Of a stretch of DNA of 64,000 nt, positions 46,144 to 57,800 are shown piece by piece. Source of the DNA: Pelobates cultripes (taxonomy: Eukaryota > Chordata > Amphibia > Anura > Pelobatidae); assembly GCA_933207985.1 (NCBI GenBank), contig OW240921.1, positions 20,097,044-20,161,043 on the forward strand. The letters are read 5' to 3'. Made by a program: the position numbers and the translations under genes. The notes beneath the pieces were generated by a model. It made no database searches and was not told where the DNA came from. It saw nothing but the letters and a program-made list of their open reading frames with translations. Positions within the stretch are counted from its first letter, which is position 1, and each line of letters opens with the position of its first letter.

Positions 46144-46949
46144 AACAACAAGAATTTAGTGCTCTCTTTGTGTGGCCGCCATTTGTATAACCGAACGCCA
46201 CTTGGTGGAGAAAATGGTGGCCATCTTGTCGCACTAAAGCAGGCAGCGGGACTTAGTCGTTGAGTGCCTGGAACTCTGAGGCGGCCACTCGACGGCCTGA
46301 AAACTGGTGAAACCATACGAACGCCTGAGAGTGCTTTTAGGCAGTGTTTTTTTGACTGGATCTCCCGAAAAAACACTGCCCACGAGCTAGGGGACCCGTT
46401 CACCTTTTTATTCAGTTAATAACCCTCGAACTAGACCGACCACTACCTCTATAACTATGGAACTATTTTCAAGCGTCTCAAGAGAGGTCGATCAAATCTG
46501 CACCCCAGTGGCGATTCGACTAGGTTTGTGGGATCTGAGCGCTTTTTGTGAATGTTGTGTGCTCAGATCCAAGCTATCTGGGGATGTATAGACTATGGGG
46601 GTCAGTTATGCAAAATATGATTTTATGTATTTTAAAGGATTTTTGGAGTTTAGTAAAAAAATTTAAATGTTTTCTGTACCCGGACATAACTCAGTTTAAT
46701 ACAGTACTTAACCCAATTATCTCCCAGATACAGAGGAGGGGTTACACTGTTTTATGTGTGAGTGTCCTGGACCTGAGAGACAATGTGATTGTTTGTACTG
46801 TAGTCTACTCTCAGGTCCAGGGGTTAGTGCCCCTTGCATGGGGACTTGCATAAAAGGCCAGTTGTGGCTACCATTAAACACATTGTTTTACCCCTTCATG
46901 AAGTGTTGGCTCATATTTGGGGGATTGTGAGCTATAATCACTAAAACAT
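46144..46949 (+). mobile_element. LTR fragment, copy 2
   Basis: Copy of 32340-33145. One base change was noticed, near 46664 (T where copy 1 has G). Confidence 0.65.
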
Positions 46950-48450
46950 CTTCTATGCTTGGATTTCGGGACATTCTTCATGGATATACTCAGTCGGAGA
47001 AAATATCATGACAACGACAGTATAGAATCATTACCAACATTTGTGACCACATACAATACAGCTGCCACTGAAATTAAAAGGATCATTCTAACACGCTGGC
47101 CGATTAATACTTGTGATAATATGATGCAAATTGAGCAAACAAATAAACCAAGAGTGGTGTTCAAACAAAATACAACTATCAAAAACCTTGTAGCCCCAAG
47201 TATGCCACGTATGAAAGCAAACATGACCATTGCAACAATACTTCTGAAATGAATATACAGATGTAACAGGAAAGCTTGCTCCACATGTGGGTTGATCTCA
47301 AACAAAGACAACAACCAACATTTCTCGTCAAACCATCTAGACAAAGAAAAAACATATGAAATTGAACAATTTATTAATTGCATTACATTATATGTGATAT
47401 ATCTTTACGAATGCCCTTGCGGCAAACAATATGTGGGACGCACATGTAGGAAACTTAAAACAAGAATAGGGGAACACTTAAGAGGAATCAAGAACAAATG
47501 TATCAATCATGGTGTACCCATCCATTTTGCAGAAAACCATGGAGCTAACTCAAGAGATCTAATAGTGAAAGGCGTTGAGGCAATCAAACAGACCCTCAGG
47601 GGAGGTGATAGATTAAGAACCCTCAGGCGAAGGGAATCATATTGGATCTTCAAGCTTGGTACACTCTGGAATGGGGGCCTCAATAAAGACCTAGATCTAG
47701 CAGCCTTTTATTAATTTAAATGTAATTTATTCTATATATTTTTTATTCAATATTTATTTTTATTTCCATTTTTCTTTTATTTTAGTTTTTTTATTTAGTT
47801 GTATTTATATCCTTATTTTAGTTTCATTTTTTTTTTTTTACTTATATTTTATTTACCAAAGAATGTTCTGCCACATAAGAAGAGTTTACTGGCACCATCA
47901 CTCCTTCTCCAATACCTGGGGACTAATTAAATAAATCATCTCCTCTATGTATTCTCATGTTTCATATAGTAGATACAATACAAAGTTTCATTGATTGAGA
48001 CTCAGTACCCTGCTGTGTGAAACTAGCACTTTTTATACACACCTCTCTTTGATAGAACATTCTGATGCTATGTTGGCTCACATTATAACAATGTGTGCTT
48101 AATACACACTTGCTTAGTTTTAATGTTTAAGTACAGTTTTAGCTCACTAATTCAGTATATCTTAAACAAAAGTAGTACTTGATCTGAACCTTTTTTGATA
48201 AGGAGATACTTCTTTATGCAACACATATCTATTGCTTTATATGTATTTTAAGAAGTATTACCTACTATCAGTATCTATACCCCTATTGTTATTATTTCAT
48301 TATTTTATTATGCCATAGCATGTTTATAACAGAGTTTAGTAAACAAGTCCTCCTTTTTTATCCTGGGTATTGTTATCCCTTTAAGACTCACGTGGGAGTG
48401 GGGGGATTTGTATCACAGGGGATTGCGTGTGATTCAAGTACCCAGTTTTT

Positions 48451-48493
<43 letters not shown>

Positions 48494-48656
48494 TTGTATT
48501 TTTACTTACATACTTTTATTTATTTTTAATGTAGCATATTTGTATTCTGTTACTTATTTTTGAATAAACTTCCTTCACCATAGAAGCCCTCCTTCTCTGT
48601 TTTGTGTTTTCTAGGCACATCAACTAAAAAATTATATAAGATTAATAAGACTTTTA
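46950..48656 (+). pseudogene. PLE fragment with GIY-YIG endonuclease, copy 2
   Basis: Copy of 33146-34860. GIY-YIG coding at 47292-47714 is identical in translation to copy 1. The poly(T) run (near 47828) is about 9 bp shorter. TA microsatellite at about 48456-48489. Confidence 0.75.
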
Positions 48657-48893
48657 TAAATCAATTTTATATATGTATTTGTTATTCTGACATCTGTATT
48701 TATCTTTTAGTCCTAACCTGTGATTAGCAATTAGTGAAGTGTTTGCTATAATAATTAATGATCAATAGAAAAGAACAAAATTAAAATAAAATATATTTTT
48801 TTTTATAATATGCAGGAAGTAATATATTCAATTTCTCTTTTAGTTAATTAGACCTTGGCACTGGAAACAGGTAAGTGTAAAAAGGGTTTTTGT

Positions 48894-49055
48894 CACATAG
48901 AAACATAGAATGTGACGGCAGATAAGAACCATTCAGCCCATCTAGTCTGCCCAATTTTCTAAATACTTTCATTAGTCCCTGGCCTTATCTTATAGTTAGG
49001 ATAGCCTTATGCCTATCCCACGCATGCTTAAACTCCTTTACTGTGTCACTTTATA
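48894..49055 (+). repeat. Dispersed 'acatagaaacatag' repeat, copy 2
   Basis: Copy of 35097-35260 within the duplicated block. The following 49056-49654 holds no gene, as in copy 1. Confidence 0.5.
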
Positions 49056-49654
49056 CTCCAACCGGGAGCGGACGACCTAAGTAAATTGACTGAGGGACAC
49101 TATAACACTAGGAATACTATATGCTATAGTGTTGTTTTAACTGACGACGACAACAACAACAAAAAAACCAAAAGGTGACTAAGAATTATATAAAAACACC
49201 TCAAATAGCGATATATATTTTCCAATAAAGTTTGCTATGCCCAGGGATTCTCCAATCCTGATGTATAGGCAAAAAAACCCCCACAAAAAATGGTACAGAA
49301 AACTTATAAGATAGCAGAGTTAACTACTGTGATGGTAAATATATAGTGAATCATTGCTTTCCCACACAAGCCAAAATTCATTAAGCGCATTGAATACAAC
49401 TAATAAAGGCATGACAGGACAATGGATGATCTCTCTCTTTTTCCTTGTTATCTTATTAACAAAACAATAATACTCCTTCGTAAATATGAATTATCTGGTC
49501 CCAACTGCTGTCCCCTGTTGGTTAGGGGTGAACATTTTTGAATCAACAACCAGTTGGCTTGAAGGTCTGGATTACTTTTTTAGGCATTTTTGTTTGTGAC
49601 AGGTTTGTGTTAGTGGTCAATTTATATTTATTATTGCCAAAGAGAAATTAAATT

Positions 49655-49843
49655 AAGTCTATGAAAATTTTAACAGGTGGGGGAGCCACAGTGGGAGTAC
49701 ATTACATGGATCACACAGTGGTCTAATTCATTAACTCATAGAGCAGGCAACACTCTTGATCTCAACTTCACCAATCTCTGTACCACCTCTAATCTCTCCA
49801 ATGTTCCATTTCCTTTATCTGACCCCATCTGTTGTTCATTGAC
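49655..49843 (+). pseudogene. Rex1/L2-like LINE endonuclease fragment, copy 2
   Basis: Same fragment as 35860-36048. Here the other half of the host LINE is present at 53401, and the two halves carry the PLE target duplication TGTTCATTGAC (49833-49843 and 53401-53411). Confidence 0.75.
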
Positions 49844-51203
49844 CCGCAATGAACACAATGAGTTTGTCCTCAGACTGTTGAGGTTTATATTGACTCATAA
49901 TTACTTCCTCTTTAAAGGCAACTACTATCACCAGGTGAAGGGCACAGCGATGGGTACGACTTGTGCACCATCCTATGCCAACCTTCACCTGGGGTGGTGG
50001 GAAAGTAACATTGTCTTCAACCCTAGTCTCGATAAATTTAGCGTACACATAAACCTATGGAAACGCTATATCGATGACATTTTGATAGTGTGGACAGGTC
50101 CGATTGATCTATTCCATGAATTCGTGGAAGTACTCAATGTGAATGAGATTAACCTTAAATTCACTTTCGATATAGGTGATAAAAGACTGAATTTTTTGGA
50201 CCTAACTCTCGAAATTTCTCATAACAACGATTTCACCACCACGCTTTTCAAAAAACCAACCGCAACCAATAACTTTCTGAACTGGGAGAGTCATCACCCC
50301 CCTGCTTTAAAAAGTGGGATACCGACAGGCCAATATCTCAGACTAAGGAGGAATTGTTCCTCCCAAGAAGATTTTAAAATAAAAGCACAGACCCTGAGAT
50401 CCCTTTTTAAAGCCAAGGGATATCCAAACAAGTGTCTAAAAAGAGCTTATCACAGGGCACTAGCTACTGAAAGGACCAACCTTCTGTCCGAAAAGTCCCC
50501 CCCCCCCCAAAACAAAAATCAGGAAATAATAAGATGTATTGGAACCTTTGATTCGGGTTGGGACGGTATGAAAAAAACACTAGAGAGATTCTGGCCACTA
50601 CTGTACCAAGATACACATCTTAAAGATGTGCTGACACCCCACGTATCGATTACAGCAAGGAGAGGTCAGAACCTAAAAGATATTTTGGTTCCAAGCCATT
50701 TATCTCTCCCAAAACCTACTAACACCTGGCTTAAATCGCCTGCTGCCGGCACCTTTCAGTGCGGCAAGTGTAAGGCCTGTAAACTTATCCGGAAACAATC
50801 GAAATCATTCTCTAACTCGGATAATACTGAGATACACACAACTAAAACCTTCTTTAACTGCAAAACCGAGGGCCTAATATACCTCATTACTTGCAGTTGC
50901 AATTTGAAATACGTGGGGAAGACTTTCAGACAGTTTAAAACCCGCATCCTTGAACACATAAACTCTGTGAATCCATCTAGACAGATAGATACATCTATAT
51001 CAAGACATTTGAAAATTAAACATGCCGGCTCTGCACAGGGCTTACGCTTTAATGGAGTAGAAAAAATAAAGTTGGGACCAAGGAAGGGAGATCTGGACAA
51101 AAGACTCTTACAGCGAGAGAGCTTCTGGATATTTAAATTAAAAACTTTATCCCCCTTGGGCCTTAACGAAGGATTCTCATACACTCCCTTTATCCCTGAT
51201 TAA
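49844..51203 (+). CDS. PLE RT (partial) plus GIY-YIG endonuclease, open in copy 2
   Basis: Open to a stop at 51201-51203, and open upstream into LINE sequence from 49677, giving a 508-residue frame of which the first 55 residues are LINE-derived. RT motifs KGTAMGTTCAPSYANL at residues 88-103 and YIDD at 131-134. Cys-rich CGKCKACK precedes the GIY-YIG domain at about 400-508 (LIYLITCSC, YVGKT, RILEHI, RESFWIFKL, GLNEGF). N-terminal RT motifs with the first catalytic Asp are absent, so it cannot be an active RT. Differs from copy 1 by having one A fewer near 50572, which keeps the frame. Confidence 0.8.
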
Positions 51204-53400
51204 ATACCGGTTCTTCCCTAGCAACACTTCATTAATTTACTATTTAATAATTGGAAATTAATCCATCAAAAGAGTAAATACTACTTAGATACATTCAATA
51301 TGGAAATTTACCCCTGGTATGTCTGTGACTGACCCCTAGTGGCTCAAAGAAGGTATACAGCCCTCATTATTATAGCCTGTCTAGTGGGTATCTTCTGGAT
51401 ACACTTTAATTATACTATATAACTCACTCATTTGAGTAAATTATGTCCAGTAAGATTTACACATGACCGATCACTCTGATCCCATGATGACACATGATCC
51501 ATTAAAAGTTATATAAATTACTTAAAATTTAATATATCGTATGCTACTTTTCCCTCCATCTCCTATTTATAATACTATACACGTTATTTGGATATATGGA
51601 CTAGCACAACGTACCAGCCATCTAAATTGACAAATTGAATTGATACTGCCAATGGGAATGGCTGGACAAATTTCGATTACCGAAATACTAATCTCCATTT
51701 AGTAAGAATAAGAACTGACGAATTTATCTGCATTATAAAAAGCCTCAATATTTGATTATGTATATCAGAGGCATTTATCACCTAGTATTTATGTAGACAC
51801 ACTGGTATATGAGTATCTGGCAATTTATTTACGAACATCAAGCCATTGATAATACCCGCACATGGGAATTTTGGGTATAAGCTCAGCTACTACTATTTTC
51901 ACATGACTGCTAAGAACAGTATAGCGGGGGTTAATTCCGCCCGTAAATCGAGAATGAGGCTTGATAATGAAATGATCATTACCCTAATAGGAAGTACAGT
52001 TAACCTGACCGCCCATATTTATATAATCCTTATGATATCCTGGGATAGGTATTAGGTCCCCATGGCTGAGCGAGGGTTAAAATCCCTTATTTTCACTTTT
52101 TAGAGGTTTTTCGCTCAAAGCCTCTCTACCCATTCTCATGATCCCACAGGCGTCCAGATAACCCATGATGAACCGTCTACTTCTCAAACAATGCCTTGTG
52201 ATAGCAATACACTGATTTTACATGATATAAATTTCTTGACGAATCATTCGTCTCTGATTATAAAATTTACACAGATATATTCACCTTCGTCCTTTCCCTA
52301 TTCTATGAAGCAAGTCACTCCATCCAATGAGTACATACAGGGTTAAATATAAACCACACAATGTAGAGGTGGACTTAACCCTGATTGGAGTTTTCTTCCT
52401 TTTTTTTTTTTTCTTTATTTAAACAGCGAATTAGCATATTCTGACGTCATTTTGGCGCCAACTGACGGTCCACACAGGAACCCTGATTGGTGGAATCCTC
52501 TCAACAGTTACAATACCAGGGGTATTTAAACAAGGTCTAGGGTCCATAACGAATTCAGCCCCTGACGAAGGTGCATCACAGCACCGAAACGCGCGTCGGG
52601 TTGAAGGAGGTTTTTCTCCTTCACTTTCACTCACTTTTTATTTTCACTTCTAGGGCACTATTTCACGATGTGTAGGTAACCAGCACTCTAAGCATGGTTC
52701 TACACATTAGCACTATTATTTCCTAATTTTTCACCTTTTCCTCCTGTCACTCCTGATATGCTATCTAGATTGGAACTATCTATTTGATTGAGGAATCTGG
52801 ACTGGCTTTGTATGTATTTGAGGGGGCAACAGATACTCTTTGTACCCCATAGCGATTTAGGAAACCACTAACTTAAGATTTATCATTTATGACATATTTT
52901 GTGATTAATCTACGAATTTTCATGTAGACTTTTTTCCTTTTATTATATGTTACTTGGTATCCAGCTAAATGCTGTTATCCTTAATTGCTGATTGCTTAAC
53001 TACACTCTTATTGTAGCTTTTTTGATACAGCGGGCTTTGCTACAAGTGTTACTTTATATACAGCCAATATTCAAAGTTCCTCCTTGACTGATTGTCTTTT
53101 CCATCTAGATTACAGGAGCTAATTTAAAGGCTCATTCCACAACCGCTTTTACTGTTGACATGGACATACTATGGTTGATTATATTAAAGTCCTGAGTCTC
53201 AAATAGATTCTTTACGTCTAAGAGTCCTTTAGACAGGAGAAGAGCTATTTTAATCACTTGAATCTACGTATGAACCCTCTCTATATTCCGACATATTGAT
53301 GGCAATTTTGATTTAATTATCTATTATCTACTAATATTTTGTCCAGCTGACAGTCCTGGTTCTGGTTTCAGTGACCAGTAACAGGAAAGTCATTTTCTAG
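51204..53400 (+). mobile_element. PLE 3' region / pseudo-LTR, copy 2
   Basis: Copy of 37410-39615 with about ten base changes and a 9-bp deletion near 53247. Here it ends cleanly at the insertion target duplication, which defines the true 3' end of the PLE. Confidence 0.7.
52554..52605 (+). ncRNA. Hammerhead ribozyme in the PLE, copy 2
   Basis: Identical to 38760-38811: stem I TTCAGCCC/GGGTTGAA, CTGACGA at 52562-52568, stem II GGTGC/GCACC, GAAA, short stem III and GTC. Cleavage expected after 52597. Confidence 0.85.
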
Positions 53401-55017
53401 TGTTCATTGACAGCCGCATACCTCGTACCCAAAGGATACCACCCTCACCACATCAGTCTTGCATAAACCTCAAGACCTACAGCAATTCTCCACCAACCCC
53501 CAAAGTCTCCTTTCACCCATCTCAAATCTCAACTGTGCTAACACTGCAACCTCCCTCTACAACTCCACTCTCTCCTCTCAGCTAGACATCATTGTACCTC
53601 CTACACTTCAACACACTAAGGTCCCTCAATTACAACCCTGGCACACCAAGCTGACCCGATGCCTCCAAAAACGTTCCAGAACTGTTGAACGTTGCTGGAG
53701 AAAGTCTCACTCTGCGTCTGACTTCCTCCACTATAACTTTCCTCTTTCCTCTTCAAAAGAAAACTACTTCAATACATTCATAACCACTCTCTCCCACGAG
53801 CCCAAATGACTTTAATGCTTTTAATTAACTGTATTCTTTGCCATGTCGTGCCTCCTCCTAACAGCTTGACTGCCACAAACTTTGCAACTCACTTCACTGA
53901 GAGGATTTCTACAATCAGGGAAGAGATCTCTCTTCTCTAATTCCCTGTTCAATTACCACCCTATGTCGCTCTGCCGTTTGTCTCCAAGATCCTTGAGAGA
54001 GTTGTGTATGCGAGATTGACAGACTTCCTTGAATCCAACTCTCTCCTTGACCCGCTTCAATCTGGATTCTGTGCTCGTCACTCTGTTGAAACAGCTGTGA
54101 CCAAAGTATACAATGATCTTATCACTGCAAAATCTCCTTTATCCTAATTCTTCTCGACCCGTCTGCTGCTTTTGATACTGTTGATGATCATCAGCTTCTT
54201 CTCATCCTCTGTAATCTTGATCTACAAGATACCTCTCTCAGCGGTCATTCAGTGTTTCTTTTTCTGGCTCTGCCTCTTCTCCCCAATCCCTCTCTGTTGG
54301 TGTTCCTTGGTCCCCTATTGTTCTCAATCTACACTGCTTCACTTGGTAAACTCATCAGCTCCTTTTGGCTTCCAGTATCATTTCTATGCGGATGACATGC
54401 AAATGTATCTGTCCTCCCCCGATTTCTCACCACCCATTTTAACTCATGTTTCTGACTGCCTCTCTGCTATTTCCAACTGGATAACTGCTCATTAGGGATG
54501 CGCATGGGCAAAAAAATTGGTTCGGTTCAGAAATTCAGGTAAGAAAAAAAGCATTCGAATGTCCAAATTGTACGAAATTCGGCCGAATATACATTCGTAA
54601 CGAAACTAATTGCACATGTCTAGTGCTCAATTCCTTAAACTGAACCTGTCCAAAACAGAACTTCTGGTCTTCCCTCCATCAAGTGTTGCTATTCCCATGT
54701 CTGCATCCCTCCAAGTCAATGGCGCTACCATCTGCTCTCCTTCACCCCTCATGTCCAATCAATCGCCAAATCCTGCCGCTTCCATCTCAAAAACATAGTG
54801 CGCATCTGACCCTATTTAACACCTGATACGGCAAAGGCACTTGTCCGTGCCGCTGTCCTCTCTCGCCTTGACTACTGTAATCCGCTTCTCAGTGGTCTTA
54901 CGTGTTCCCAACTTGCCTCATTACAGTCTATAATGAATGCGGCGGCAAGGCTCATTTCCCTGTCAACCAACACCTTCCACGCCTCCCCCTTTGTCAGTCC
55001 CTACATTGGGACTGACT
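53401..55017 (+). pseudogene. Rex1/L2-like LINE, linker and reverse transcriptase (decayed)
   Basis: Continuation of the LINE whose endonuclease piece is at 49655-49843. In broken frames it encodes FVSKILERVV and LLDPLQSGFCARHSVETAV (RT motifs 1-2), a decayed motif A region near 54160, [15 protein letters not shown] at about 54372-54416 (catalytic YADD), then LKLNLSKTELLVFPPSS. Interrupted by a 130-bp MITE at 54493. Several stops and frameshifts; non-functional. It passes into PLE sequence near 55017. Confidence 0.75.
54493..54622. mobile_element. Small hAT MITE in the LINE
   Basis: 130 bp from TAGGGATGCGCA to TGCACATGTCTA (imperfect inverted ends). The flanking 8-mers CTGCTCAT and GTGCTCAA share the central six bases, an aged target duplication. 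It splits the LINE coding sequence between WITAH and FLKLNLS. Related to the right end of the element at 20140-21195. Confidence 0.7.
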
Positions 55018-55019
55018 TC

Positions 55020-55182
55020 CATTAAAAGGAACATTGGAGGGTTTGATATAATCTTATGCCAGAAGGAATGTAGGTGGATATATAAGCTCAAAACCTTAAA
55101 CCCTAGAGGTCTGAATGAAGGCTTCTCTTTCTCTCCGTTCATCTGCACTATGTCAGTATTCTGCGATGTATATAATGTATAG
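55020..55182 (+). pseudogene. PLE C-terminal scrap
   Basis: CRWIYKLKTLNPRGLNEGFSFSPFI is the extreme C-terminus of a PLE GIY-YIG domain (seen here as WIYKLKTL and GLNEGFSFSPF). Joined directly to the LINE 3' region. Confidence 0.7.
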
Positions 55183-55359
55183 TTTAGCTTGGCTTTGTCT
55201 TGTTTTTTGTATATATATTTTGTAGGGATCGACCGATATTGATTTTTTAGAGCCGATACCGATACCGATATTCTGTGAACTTTCAGGCCGATAGCCGATA
55301 TAATTTGCCGATATTCTGTACATTTACCATTTTGGAACAAAATATACATGCAACGTGCA

Positions 55360-56365
55360 GTGGATGCAGTGTGACAGGGGAGCTGTGTGTGTTTGTGTAG
55401 TGTGTGTAGTGGATGCAGTGTGTGTTTGTGTAGTGTGTGTGTTGTGGATGCAGTGTGTGGAGGATGCAATGTGTGTTTGTGTAGGGGATGCAGTGTGTAT
55501 TTGTCTAGTGTGTGTAGTGGATGCAGTGTGTATTAGTGTAGTGTGTATATAATGAAAGCAGAATGTGTGGGTAGTGTGCGTAAAGTGAATGCTGTATATA
55601 CTAAATTCAAAGTGTGTGTGTATATAATGAATGCAGAGTTTGTGTGTATTTGTGTAGTGTGTGTATAGTGAATGTAGTGTGTTTATATAATGCAGAGTGT
55701 GTGTATATAATGCAGTGTGTTTGTGTAGTGTGCATTATATAAACACACTACACAAACACTGCATTATATAAACACTACACAAACACTGCATTATATAAAC
55801 ACTACACAAACACACACACTGCATTATATACACACTACACAAACACACACTGCACAAACACACTACACAAACACACTGCATTATATAAACATAAACACAC
55901 TACACAAACACACACTGCATTATATAAACACACTACACAAACACACACTGCATTATATAAACACACTACACAAACACACTGCATTATATAAACACACTAC
56001 ACAAACACACACTGCATTATATAAACACACACTATACAAACACACACACTGCATTATATACACACACACTATACAAACACACTGAATTATATACACACAC
56101 TATACAAACACACACTGCATTATATAAACACACTATACAAACACACACTGCATTATATAAACACACTACACAAACACACACTGCATTATATAAACACACT
56201 ACACAAACACTGCATTATATACACAGTGTGTTTGTATAGTGTGTGTATATAATGCAGTGTATTTGTGTGCATTGTATACAAACACACACACACACTCTAT
56301 ACAAACACACACTGTATTATATACACAGTGTGTTTGTGTAGTGTATGTGTATATAATGCAGTGTG
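55360..56365. repeat. Minisatellite, 'acacactacacaaacacactgcattatata' type units
   Basis: Units of roughly 31-37 bp. Up to about 55730 they read as TG-rich, then switch to the complementary CA-rich strand until about 56220, and flip again more than once before 56365. The strand flips make it a self-complementary array. Frames here are repeat translations. Confidence 0.8.
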
Positions 56366-56516
56366 TGAGGGGGCATTTTTTATTAAATTATTTTAAAAAA
56401 AAAGTATAATTAATTCTTATTTATTTTTGTTGTCCCCCCTCCCTGCTTGTTACCTGGCCAGGGAGGGGGGATATGACAGTCCCTGGTGGTATTGGCTGAG
56501 CTGGGGGGACGGGCAG

Positions 56517-56690
56517 CAAGCGCTTACTCACCTCCCAGCAGCTCCTCCAGCTCCCCAATGCAACTCTCGCGGCCAGCGTGTCGCGCGGAGCGTTGCCATG
56601 GTGATCCATGGCAACGCTCGGAAGGCCGCGGGTCTCGCGAGAGTTGCATTGGGGAGCTGGAGGAGCTGCTGGGAGGTGAGTAAGCGCTTG
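56517..56690. repeat. 55-bp perfect palindrome arms with nested hairpin
   Basis: 56517-56571 and 56636-56690 are exact inverted complements (55/55). The 64-bp spacer contains another perfect 14-bp hairpin (gagcgttgccatgg / ccatggcaacgctc, 56588-56619). Confidence 0.9.
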
Positions 56691-56857
56691 CTCTCTGCCC
56701 CCCCAGGACCGCCGGGTTTGTAATGAGCCCGGCGGTCCTAGGAGGTATTATCGGCAATATCGGTATCTGAATTGGCCGAAACCGATATTGCCGAGAATAC
56801 CGAATATCGGCCGATTATATCGGTAAAACCGATAATCGGTCGATCCCTAATATTTTG

Positions 56858-57800
56858 TGTGTGTGTGTGTGTATATGTATATATATTATATTTTATATTT
56901 TGATCAATTTTATAGTTACCAAAATCAGAACCAGGCACTTTCAAAATGGACCACTATACTGTTTAAACGATCCCTGATATACATATGGGACATCTATCCC
57001 TAATTTGTAACTTATAAGGTATTCTGAGGGATATTCACTGTTTAGAAGTACATCCTTTTTGGAGCGTTGGACTTGATAAATACACTTGTGCTAATAATAG
57101 CATCAAGTATCTTTACACTTTCAAATGAGGTCCAATTTTGGATAATACACCTTGAGTGTAACTTCCAATTCAGCTCTCAGGAATTACATGTAGGGGAGCA
57201 TCATTACCCTAAAGGAATCTATCTTATATTACTTGCACTGTACCCACATGTTATTCTTCCTGAGTACAATACATGGATATTACTAGGTGACTTTGGATTA
57301 TTCACCTTTAATTAGACACATATATTGTGCTGTACAACTTAAACCAGTCCCCAGACAGAAAGCCCCAAGCACGGGCAGCAAAAGAGGGAAACACTCATCC
57401 AAAGTACAAAATAAGTAAACAAATCACTAAATCAATACAGTAAAAACATATAAATACAGTAAAATAATCCACAGCCACCCAAAGTAACAGGAGGCAGTGG
57501 TACACTGACCTGTGCTTGTGTGGAGCAGCAAAGAAAGAGGAAATAGTTGGTTGAGAGGAGCTTTTTATGGATTCCTTACTTTTTTTTGTGATTGGTGTTT
57601 TTCTCTCTATGTTAATGTGCTGTGGATGTCTAGTAAAGAGAGACTTAAGCAAATATGAAGCATCCTGTCATGCTATAAAATTAGTCACCATAATTCTTTC
57701 AAGAATATGAGTCTTTACAACCTCTTCTTTTTTGCATTGGGACAGTATCTTATGTTTCCACGGATCGTAATCCATCTCTGCACACAATCTTCATGATTGA
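56858..57800. other. No gene seen
   Basis: Short TG repeat at 56853-56880, then AT-rich sequence. Several frames of 60-85 codons have no recognisable domain or splice context. Confidence 0.4.

Larger units (their letters stand above)
43285..53400 (+). repeat. Large duplicated block, copy 2
   Basis: 10,116 bp direct repeat of 29481-39615. Offset is 13,804 at the left, 13,794 in the PLE and 13,785 at the right end because of small deletions. Contents are the same in order: hAT right end, LTR right end, chromovirus pol 3' part, chromovirus LTR, LTR fragment, PLE fragment, LINE piece, PLE. Confidence 0.9.
49844..53400 (+). mobile_element. 5'-truncated PLE inserted in a LINE, TSD 11 bp
   Basis: 3557 bp flanked by the perfect 11-bp duplication TGTTCATTGAC. 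Starts within RT (5' truncation, as in target-primed reverse transcription) and ends with the pseudo-LTR. Contains the open RT/GIY-YIG frame and a hammerhead ribozyme. Confidence 0.85.
55223..56849. mobile_element. hAT non-autonomous element, TSD ATATTTTG
   Basis: Ends TAGGGATCGACCGAT and ATCGGTCGATCCCTA, perfect 15-bp inverted repeats, with perfect 8-bp target duplications (55215-55222 and 56850-56857). Sub-terminal 'ccgatatnggc' repeats are at both ends. The body has a CA/TG minisatellite and a GC-rich palindrome, and no transposase. Confidence 0.9.

Noticed and set aside
55360..56365. CRISPR-like array of regular repeats
   Set aside because: No unique spacers; a minisatellite inside a hAT element in a vertebrate genome.
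57395..57652. Minus-strand 85-codon hydrophobic frame as the missing signal-peptide exon of the second three-finger gene
   Set aside because: No initiator-proximal hydrophobic core with a phase 1 donor, and it is 35 kb from exon 2.
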